A stretch of DNA of 6,979 nt. Source: an uncultured Verrucomicrobiota bacterium (lineage in GTDB: Bacteria > Verrucomicrobiota > Kiritimatiellia > RFP12 > UBA1067). Under the pieces are notes generated by a model, which made no database searches, was not told the DNA's origin, and saw only the letters and a program-made list of their open reading frames with translations. Below, one piece after another: positions 1-5,658 of this stretch. Position numbers and translations under genes: made by a program. The stretch is taken from positions 1 to 6,979 of the forward strand of contig CAMOXA010000078.1 of the NCBI GenBank assembly GCA_946628745.1, in the 5' to 3' direction. Every line of letters starts with the position of its first letter. Position 1 is the first letter of the stretch.

Positions 1-983
1 ATGGACTTATACACCGCGATTATTGCGAGATAGGAAGCGAAGTCCATATCGACATGTTTGACGATCGTCTTGAAATATCCTCTCCAGGTGGTATGCCCAG
101 CGGCGATCTTGTCCAACAGCTCGACTGGATGAATGTGACTTCCGTACGGCGCAATCCGGTTATAGCCGATTTGTTCCAACGGCTCGATCTGATGGAACGC
201 AGGGGAAGTGGATTCAAGAAGGTTCTTGACGCATACGCTTTTGAGTCCGAGAAGCGCGGGGTTTCGATAAAGCCGGAGTTTCGATCTGCCCGATCGTCGT
301 TTTTTGCAGTCCTGCCAAACTTGAATTACGGGCTCTCCATAGGTCAAGCGGCAGGTCATGTAGCAGTCCAAGCAGCAGACCATGTGAGTGACCATGTGAC
401 AGGTTATGTCGACGACGGTTCAAATCTTGTGTTGCAGGAGGCTGCAAGCAACATTCCGGGCAATGCGGCAAGGTTGGTGCGCATACTGAAGTCTGATATG
501 GATATTCATGAAATCATGAAGAGGATAAAGTTGTCGAGCCGAGGGCATTTGCGCAAAACGGCCTTGATTCCAGCAGTGGAAGCGGGGCTTGTCGAAATGG
601 CGCAACCCGATTCACCGCGTTCTCCCACCCAGAAGTACCGTCTCACTGCAAAGGGTCGAGAACTGTTTGCATATTACACTGGGATTGGAACGGATGCAAT
701 GTCCGACAGCACACAGTCTAGTCGCTCTGCCGCTATCACCAATACTATCACCAATACTATCACCAAAACTATAAGCAAAACTAGTACCGAAACTATCAGC
801 AAACAGGCTGAGAAAATTTTGAATGTCTTGGCTGGGGATGGCCACATCTCTGCACAACAACTTGCGCATATTCTAGGATTGTCGGTGCCTGGCATCAGGT
901 ATCATCTTAATCTGCTGACAAGAAAGTCGTTGATAAAGAGGGTCGGCAGTTCCAAGGCCGGCCATTGGGAGGTCGTGAAGTAA
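1..983 (+). CDS. Partial ATP-binding (AlbA_2/HATPase_c_4-type) putative transcriptional regulator, 3' part
   Basis: The frame is open from the left edge (first whole codon at 3), and family-like sequence (HRDY, then GSEVHIDMFDDRLEI) precedes and runs across the ATG at 54. That ATG is therefore internal, and the real start and any AlbA_2 (Schlafen-type) DNA-binding domain lie outside the window. The visible 326 residues begin with the end of an HATPase_c_4-type domain: the SSPGGMPSG motif, then RRNPVIADLF and LMERRGSGF (about 84-236). Next come a linker of 4-residue repeats (342-413), a winged-helix segment like the Fic-type C-terminal domain (about 462-668, ending in SPTQKYRLT), a second repeat linker (733-804), and a terminal helix-turn-helix (about 801-968). 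Family members are usually annotated as ATP-binding or RecG-like putative regulators; no target can be read here. GC content is visibly lower than downstream, which suggests acquired DNA. The family call is strong, but the function is inferred. Confidence 0.8.
   Translation, partial: GLIHRDYCEIGSEVHIDMFDDRLEISSPGGMPSGDLVQQLDWMNVTSVRRNPVIADLFQRLDLMERRGSGFKKVLDAYAFESEKRGVSIKPEFRSARSSFFAVLPNLNYGLSIGQAAGHVAVQAADHVSDHVTGYVDDGSNLVLQEAASNIPGNAARLVRILKSDMDIHEIMKRIKLSSRGHLRKTALIPAVEAGLVEMAQPDSPRSPTQKYRLTAKGRELFAYYTGIGTDAMSDSTQSSRSAAITNTITNTITKTISKTSTETISKQAEKILNVLAGDGHISAQQLAHILGLSVPGIRYHLNLLTRKSLIKRVGSSKAGHWEVVK
342..413 (+). repeat. In-frame 12-bp repeat array 1 (six units, degenerate)
   Basis: Six consecutive 12-nt units encode the tetrads GQAA, GHVA, VQAA, DHVS, DHVT and GYVD. 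The two units starting at 378 and 390 are the most alike (gaccatgtgagt and gaccatgtgaca). The array sits in the linker between the HATPase_c_4-type domain and the first winged helix. Similar D-Q/H-V-x tetrads are common as linkers in this protein family. Confidence 0.75.
733..804 (+). repeat. In-frame 12-bp repeat array 2 (six units)
   Basis: Six tandem 12-nt units of the type ctatcaccaata. The first two (733-744 and 745-756) are identical, the third differs at one base, and the last three drift further. They encode a Thr/Ile/Asn/Lys-rich tetrad linker (ITNT, ITNT, ITKT, ISKT and so on) just before the terminal helix-turn-helix. Because 12 is a multiple of 3, gain or loss of a unit would keep the frame. 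Confidence 0.85.
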
Positions 984-1015
984 GGGGCCAAGCAAGAAAA
1001 AAACGACAGGTGTAC

Positions 1016-1044
1016 TTGCATTTCTCCGCGAATTTCGGTATCAT
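1016..1044 (+). promoter_or_regulatory. Sigma70-like promoter for tatA-uvrC
   Basis: TTGCAT at 1016-1021 and TATCAT at 1039-1044 are separated by 17 bp. This predicts transcription from about 1051 and a leader of roughly 27 nt. A run of seven A (997-1003) lies near -54 to -48, where a distal UP element would be. The spacer holds a short palindrome, CGAATTTCG (1029-1037), of unknown meaning. The hexamers match the consensus at 4 and 5 of 6 positions; no experimental support is available. Confidence 0.55.
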
Positions 1045-1077
1045 ATACATTGTTCTTCATACGTAAAAGGAGACGAC

Positions 1078-1296
1078 ATGACATTCGCTTTCATACAAAA
1101 CATGGGACCAGTCCAGCTTCTCATCTGCCTCGCGGTGCTGTTGCTGCTTTTCGGCGGCAAGAAGATACCCGATCTCGCCCGTTCGCTCGGCAAGGCCAAG
1201 GGCGAGTTCAAGAAGGGCCTCGCCGAGGGAGAGAGGGACGACGACGCGAAACTCGCCGCGCCCCAGGAGCCGAAGTCTCTCGAAAACCAGGCTTGA
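1078..1296 (+). CDS. tatA: Sec-independent protein translocase subunit TatA (TatA/E type)
   Basis: This 72-residue protein has the full TatA layout. A short N-terminus is followed by one membrane helix (about residues 11-25, VQLLICLAVLLLLFG) with a polar Gln13 at the place where TatA/E proteins carry Gln or Glu. Then come the FG hinge (Phe25-Gly26), the basic KKIPDL motif, and an amphipathic helix with a charged tail (about 28-50). TatA multimerises with TatBC to carry folded twin-arginine substrates across the inner membrane. The start is fixed by AAAAGGAG at 1065-1072, 5 nt before ATG. It lies 21 nt upstream of uvrC on the same strand, so the two are probably cotranscribed. No tatC is in the window. 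TatB is less likely given the short, low-complexity tail. Confidence 0.88.
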   Translation: MTFAFIQNMGPVQLLICLAVLLLLFGGKKIPDLARSLGKAKGEFKKGLAEGERDDDAKLAAPQEPKSLENQA

Positions 1297-1304
1297 GCCC
1301 GACA

Positions 1305-1320
1305 GGGAGGCCGCTGATTG
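1305..1320 (+). promoter_or_regulatory. Ribosome binding site and TTG start that fix the uvrC start
   Basis: GGGAGG at 1305-1310 sits 7 nt before TTG at 1318. An in-frame TGA stop occupies 1315-1317, directly before the TTG, so no earlier start is possible. The next residues (TDLVRERLKTVPNRPGCYL) align well with UvrC N-termini, which supports TTG as the true start. Confidence 0.8.
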
Positions 1321-2793
1321 ACGGACCTCGTACGCGAACGCCTTAAAACCGTCCCCAACCGCCCCGGATGCTATCTCATGCGAGATCGCCGGGGCGTGAT
1401 AATCTATGTGGGCAAGGCGAAGAATCTCCGCCGCCGCGTATCGAGCTACTTCCGGCCCGGCGCGAGGCATCCGCCGAAAGTGCGCTCCATGGTCGACACG
1501 GTCTGGGACTTCGAGTTCATGACCGTGAAGAACGAGGCGGAATCGCTTCTCACCGAAGCGGCGCTGATTAAAAAATACAAGCCCCATTTCAACATCCTGA
1601 TGCGCGACGACAAGCGCTATCTCGCGCTCAGGGCCGACGGGTCGGCGCAATGGCCGCGCTTCACGTGCGTGAGAATCGTGCGCGACGACGGCGCGCGGCA
1701 CTTCGGTCCGTTCCCGTCCAGTCCGGTCGTCAGAGCTGCGAAAGATTTCGTCGAAAAGCGCTACGGGATACGCTCCTGTTCGGCGATATGCCCCGACGCG
1801 GAAACTCACGAACACTGCATGGCGGACGTGATACGCACATGTTCCGCGCCGTGCCTCGGCCGCATTTCGCAGGACGAATACCGCGCCCGCTTCGAGGAGG
1901 CCTGCGCATTTCTGGACGGGAAGCGTCCCGCCGTCATGGGAGAAGTCGAAGAGCGCATGCGCGCCGCGGCGGCGAAGGGAGACTTCGAGGACGCCGCGCG
2001 CTGGCGCGACACGCTGTTCGCCCTTAGGGAAATGACAAAGTCCCATTTCGTGCGAAAGTCGCCCGAAATGCGCCGCGACGACGCGCTGGCGGGAATTGCG
2101 GAACTCGCCGGGGCGATAGGCCTGGCCAAACCGCCGCGCATAATAGAGTGCGTCGACATATCCAATCTTTTCGGCAAGCACAACGTCGCTTCACTAGTTG
2201 TCGCGCGCGACGGGCTGCCGGACCGCAGGTACTACCGCCATTTCAAGATAAAGACATTTGCCGGCGCGGACGATCCGCGCGCGATGTACGAAGTAGTCCA
2301 CCGTCGCTACGGACCGGACTCCACGCTGCTCGCCACGTCTCCGCGCGCCGACCTCTATATTTGCGACGGCGGCATAACGCAGCTCAGGGCCGCGCGCGCG
2401 GCGTTCGCCGAAATCGGCGTGACCGACATACCGACCATCGGGCTCGCCGAGCGTCAGGAGGAGATCGTACTCGACGACGGCCGGGACAACCTCATGCTGC
2501 CGCGAGACTCGCAGGCGCTCTTCGTCTGCACGCGGCTCAGGGACGAGGCGCACCGCTTCGCGATAACCTACCATAGAAACCTGAGAGAGAAGTCGATAAG
2601 AGAATCGGTTCTGGACGAAGTGCCGGGAATCGGCGAGTCGAAGAAGGCAAAGCTTCTAAAGGCGTTCAAATCGATATATGGTATCGCCCGCGCGACAGAG
2701 GGAGAGATCGCGTCGGCGGCCGGCGTCGGCGCGGCTGTTGCGGCAGAGGTCCTCAAGGTGGCGCGTTCCGCCGCCGGCGAAAAGGGCGTTTGA
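1318..2793 (+). CDS. uvrC: Excinuclease ABC subunit UvrC, compact form
   Basis: UvrC makes the two incisions flanking UvrAB-bound DNA damage in nucleotide excision repair. The GIY-YIG nuclease spans about residues 12-95, with Tyr19, Tyr30-Val-Gly32, Lys33, Arg40 and Glu80 in the expected places. Cysteines at 154, 167, 175 and 179 match the spacing of the Fe-S ligands known for E. coli UvrC. The UVR segment, which contacts UvrB, is at about 205-240. The RNase H-like nuclease follows, with candidate catalytic Asp280 (ECVDIS), Asp350 (ICDGG) and His412 (DEAHRF). A helix-hairpin-helix pair closes the protein (about 432-480, VPGIGESKKAKLL). At 491 residues it is about 120 shorter than typical UvrC (about 600): only some 35 residues separate the UVR segment from the second nuclease. 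All catalytic motifs are present, so I expect it to be active. It is probably in an operon with tatA. Confidence 0.95.
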   Translation: MTDLVRERLKTVPNRPGCYLMRDRRGVIIYVGKAKNLRRRVSSYFRPGARHPPKVRSMVDTVWDFEFMTVKNEAESLLTEAALIKKYKPHFNILMRDDKRYLALRADGSAQWPRFTCVRIVRDDGARHFGPFPSSPVVRAAKDFVEKRYGIRSCSAICPDAETHEHCMADVIRTCSAPCLGRISQDEYRARFEEACAFLDGKRPAVMGEVEERMRAAAAKGDFEDAARWRDTLFALREMTKSHFVRKSPEMRRDDALAGIAELAGAIGLAKPPRIIECVDISNLFGKHNVASLVVARDGLPDRRYYRHFKIKTFAGADDPRAMYEVVHRRYGPDSTLLATSPRADLYICDGGITQLRAARAAFAEIGVTDIPTIGLAERQEEIVLDDGRDNLMLPRDSQALFVCTRLRDEAHRFAITYHRNLREKSIRESVLDEVPGIGESKKAKLLKAFKSIYGIARATEGEIASAAGVGAAVAAEVLKVARSAAGEKGV

Positions 2794-2816
2794 CCGCTTG
2801 TTTCACGGTGATTTTT

Positions 2817-2831
2817 GCGTGAATTTCACGC
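2817..2831 (+). promoter_or_regulatory. Perfect 15-bp palindrome, putative operator or activator site
   Basis: GCGTGAATTTCACGC has perfect 7-bp arms around a central T (2824). A third copy of the half site, TTTCACG, occurs at 2801-2807 as a direct repeat of 2824-2830. The palindrome centre lies about 40 bp upstream of the predicted transcription start, where class II activators bind. It is not followed by a T run, so it does not look like a terminator. The regulator is unknown. Confidence 0.5.
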
Positions 2832-2851
2832 CGCAACTCTCTGCAATGTAG

Positions 2852-2857
2852 TATAAT
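2852..2857 (+). promoter_or_regulatory. Consensus -10 box of the glycosidase operon promoter
   Basis: TATAAT is a perfect -10 hexamer and predicts a start near A2864 and a leader of about 31 nt. At 17 bp upstream (2829-2834, CGCCGC) there is nothing like TTGACA, and no TG dinucleotide sits directly in front of the hexamer. The promoter therefore probably needs help from a bound activator. The leader contains two copies of CAGTCAA (2863-2869 and 2871-2877). Confidence 0.6.
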
Positions 2858-2894
2858 AGCGTCAGTCAAGCAGTCAATACAAGAAGGAGTTCAG

Positions 2895-5630
2895 ATGCGA
2901 AAACATCTTGCAACAGTGCTGGCGGCGTCGTTCGCCGCAGTTCACGGCGCCGCTTCGCCAGCCGGCGCGCGCTCCGGCGCGGACATACTGTTGCAAGGCG
3001 AGACGGCGACGGCGGCCGCGTCGCTTTCGCTCGGCGGCCTCGCACGCGTCAAGGTCTTCGCCGCATCGCCGGTATCGCTGGCGGGTTTGGATCCCGCTGA
3101 TTTGAATCTCGAAATGGATATTCGCGTAACGCGGCACGACGGCGCGACGGGCGGAGACTCGCTCAAATACGTCAGAAACGGCTTGGTCTTTTTGCGCGAC
3201 AGCAGCGGGGCGGAGGTGTTTCGCGGCGATTCGCCGGTGCAGACTGCAGTGCCGGAGGCGTTCCGGAGGGCCGGGGAATGGATGCCGGCGGCGTACTCGC
3301 TCAAAGCGCTCAAGCCCGGCGCCGGCGAAATCGCGTCGGTGGAGGTCTGGGAATACAACGACAGCGCCAAGGAGGGCGTTCGCACCGGAATCTCCTACGA
3401 GGTGCGCAACATCCGCCTGACGCGAAAAGACAGATTGCTGGAGTCCATGGTCGCGGCGGTGGAGAGCAAGCGGCCCGTGACGTTCTGCAATCCGCTCGAC
3501 CTCGAATACATGATTCAGCGCGGCAAGCGCCAGCCGGACGGGCGGACGACTGACGTGTACTGCGAGTCGGCGGATCCGGCGCTGGTGCCGTTCAAAGGCG
3601 AATACTGGCTTTTCGCTTCGCACGGCGAGGGGTATTGGCATTCGAAAGACATGGGCAGGTGGCGGTTTGTCCCGGTGGACGTGACGAAGCCGGTCCTGAG
3701 CGAGTTCCGCCGCTACGCTCCGGCGACATGCGTAATCGGCGAGTGGCTGTATCTGACGCATTCGGAAGGCGGGCGGATCCTAAGGACGAAGAATCCGGCG
3801 GACGCGTCGTCCTGGGAGGATGTCGGCTGGCCGCAAGGCTGGGCCGACCCGGGGATGATATACGACGATCCGGCGACGGGCGGCGACGGGTATGTGTACA
3901 TTTACAAAGGGCTGTCGCACCGCGATCCGATCCGGGTGGCGAGGCTTGACCCGAAAAACGGCATGAAAATCGCCGGAGTTTCGGATATGGACTGCGCGTG
4001 GCCGGACCAGTTGAACCGCGGGTTCGAGGTGCCCGGCGACTTCGGCGACAACTACGGCGGGAAGGATACGCAGGAGGGCGCGTGGCCTGTGAGATTCAAC
4101 GGCCGGTATTATCTTATGTGCGCGGTGCCCGGCACGCAGTACGCCACATACTGCGACAACTGCTACATCGCCGATTCTCCGCTCGGTCCGTTCAGGTTCT
4201 GCGAGAACAGTCCTGTCGTATGGAAGTCCACCGGATTCGTGCAAGGCGCGGGCCACGGATGTCTGACGCGAGACGCGAAGGGGCGCTGGTGGAGAGTCGA
4301 GACGTGCAGGCTGACGGGGTTCAACAGGAGGCTCGCTATGTTCCCGGCGATGTTCGACGAAGCCGGCGACACGTACACCAACACCATGCTCGGCGACTGG
4401 CCGATGTACGTGCCGATGGCGTCCAAGGCGCCGTTCGAGCGGCCGGGTCCGGCGTGGGGGCTTCTCTCTCGCGGCAGGCGCGCGACGGCGTCGTCGAACG
4501 CGTACGGGGCGAAATGCGCCTTCGACGAAGACATGACGACCGCATGGGTGCCGGCGAGCGACGCGCCGGGCGAGTGGCTCGCAGTCGATCTGGGCAAAGT
4601 CTGCGCGGTGAGATCCGTGCAGGTCAATTTCCGCGACCTTGAAGCGCAATCCGGCGGACGCGAAAACGACTGGGCGTACCGCTACACTCTCGAGTTCTCT
4701 CGCGACGGGCGCGAGTGGCGGACTTTCGCCGACCGCTCTCATGCGAAGACGCTTCGCCATCACGAATACATAGAGCTTGAGAAGCCCGTCGGCGCGAGGT
4801 ATATGAGGCTGACGAACAAGAGCGGCGAAATCCCCGGCGGGGCGCTGCTGGCCGTGAGCGGACTGCGCGTGTTCGGCGACGGCGGCGTCGCCGCGCCTGC
4901 GCCGGTCGATTGCTCGCTCGTGAAGGTCGAGCGCGCTAAAGACGACAACCGCAAGGCGAGAGTTGCATGGCCCGCGGCGGCCGGCGCCGAAGGCTACATC
5001 GTGAGACACGGCATCGCGCCGGACAAGCTGTACACCCAGGACCAGGTGTTTGGAGAGACGGAATATACAGTGCGCGCTCTCAACCGCGGCGTCGACTACT
5101 GGTTCGCGGTGGATGCGTTCAACGCGGGCGGCGTCGCGCCGGCGGCCGGCCGGCCGGCGCCCGTCCCGGCGACGGAAGCGCGCGTGGAAGGGTGCGACAT
5201 GTGCGGGGACAGTCCCTCGCCGGCGATCGAGGGGCGGCTCGCAGGCGTCGAAACGCACGAGGCCGAGGCGGCGGAGCATGCGGGCGCCGGGGTGCGCGGC
5301 GAGTACGACGTCAGAGCGTCGGGCGCGGCGGCGCTTTGGGGGCTCGGACCGAAGGGGACGCGCGCCGTGTTCAAAGGAGTCCGCGCCCCGTCTGCGGGCG
5401 CCGCGAAGCTGCGCGTGTCATACTCAGCGCCTTTCCCGGCCAGAGTGCGGATATCCATCGACGGGAAGAACCCGCGCGAAACGACTCTAAAGGCGACAGG
5501 CGGATGGCCGACGTACAGGACGGTCGACGTGCCGCTCGACGGAGCGCGGCCCGGCGGAGAGAACACCGTGGCGATAGAAGGCTGCGGCGATGGATTCCAC
5601 CTCGACTTCATACAGCTGCACGGCGAATGA
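2895..5630 (+). CDS. Secreted multidomain GH43-like glycoside hydrolase (propeller, discoidin, FnIII, CBM6-like)
   Basis: This 911-residue protein likely removes sugars (arabinose- or xylose-type residues are typical of GH43) from a polysaccharide outside the cytoplasm. A Sec-type signal peptide covers about residues 1-26, with no twin-arginine motif. Residues 30-178 form a beta-rich region I cannot assign. The five-bladed propeller spans about 195-515 and has the GH43 acidic triad: Asp227 (ADPAL, base), Asp318 (WADPG, pKa modulator) and Glu394 (QEGAWP, acid), plus His454 in GAGHG. A discoidin (F5/8 C) domain follows (about 522-661: FDEDMTTAW, EWLAVDLG, RYMRLT), then a fibronectin III-like domain (about 668-755) and a CBM6-like C-terminus (about 786-911, opening HEAEAAEH and ending FHLDFIQLHG). 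It has 16 cysteines. AAGGAG at 2884-2889 lies 5 nt before ATG. GH117- or GH130-like propellers are the alternatives; the substrate is unknown. Confidence 0.82.
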   Translation: MRKHLATVLAASFAAVHGAASPAGARSGADILLQGETATAAASLSLGGLARVKVFAASPVSLAGLDPADLNLEMDIRVTRHDGATGGDSLKYVRNGLVFLRDSSGAEVFRGDSPVQTAVPEAFRRAGEWMPAAYSLKALKPGAGEIASVEVWEYNDSAKEGVRTGISYEVRNIRLTRKDRLLESMVAAVESKRPVTFCNPLDLEYMIQRGKRQPDGRTTDVYCESADPALVPFKGEYWLFASHGEGYWHSKDMGRWRFVPVDVTKPVLSEFRRYAPATCVIGEWLYLTHSEGGRILRTKNPADASSWEDVGWPQGWADPGMIYDDPATGGDGYVYIYKGLSHRDPIRVARLDPKNGMKIAGVSDMDCAWPDQLNRGFEVPGDFGDNYGGKDTQEGAWPVRFNGRYYLMCAVPGTQYATYCDNCYIADSPLGPFRFCENSPVVWKSTGFVQGAGHGCLTRDAKGRWWRVETCRLTGFNRRLAMFPAMFDEAGDTYTNTMLGDWPMYVPMASKAPFERPGPAWGLLSRGRRATASSNAYGAKCAFDEDMTTAWVPASDAPGEWLAVDLGKVCAVRSVQVNFRDLEAQSGGRENDWAYRYTLEFSRDGREWRTFADRSHAKTLRHHEYIELEKPVGARYMRLTNKSGEIPGGALLAVSGLRVFGDGGVAAPAPVDCSLVKVERAKDDNRKARVAWPAAAGAEGYIVRHGIAPDKLYTQDQVFGETEYTVRALNRGVDYWFAVDAFNAGGVAPAAGRPAPVPATEARVEGCDMCGDSPSPAIEGRLAGVETHEAEAAEHAGAGVRGEYDVRASGAAALWGLGPKGTRAVFKGVRAPSAGAAKLRVSYSAPFPARVRISIDGKNPRETTLKATGGWPTYRTVDVPLDGARPGGENTVAIEGCGDGFHLDFIQLHGE

Positions 5631-5658
5631 CGGTTTCACACATGCAAAGGAGCAACAT

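Noticed and set aside
674..895. Minus-strand frame with a hydrophobic IVLVIVLVIVLVI stretch that could look like a membrane protein
   Set aside because: The hydrophobic run is the reverse complement of the 12-bp repeat array 2, and there is no ribosome site or domain support.
951..967. CCAA-GGCCGGCC-ATTGG near-palindrome at the end of the first gene
   Set aside because: It lies inside the coding helix-turn-helix region with no loop or T tract, so it cannot act as a terminator, and GGCCGGCC is a simple GC-rich palindrome.
1057..2181. Long open frame on the minus strand opposite tatA and uvrC
   Set aside because: It is an Arg- and Ala-rich shadow of high-GC coding sequence with no family resemblance, and it overlaps two clear genes on the other strand.
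2803..2816. TCACGGTGA followed by TTTTT as an intrinsic terminator for uvrC
   Set aside because: The stem would be only 3 bp with a 3-nt loop, too weak. The sequence is better explained as an extra half site of the nearby palindrome.
2863..2877. CAGTCAA direct repeat in the glycosidase leader
   Set aside because: Two 7-bp copies one base apart are too short to separate from chance; noted only under the promoter.
3780..5279. 499-codon open frame on the minus strand inside the GH43-like gene
   Set aside because: The translation is low-complexity (Arg, Ala, Val, His) and mirrors the GC-rich codons of the real + strand gene, whose domains are recognisable throughout.
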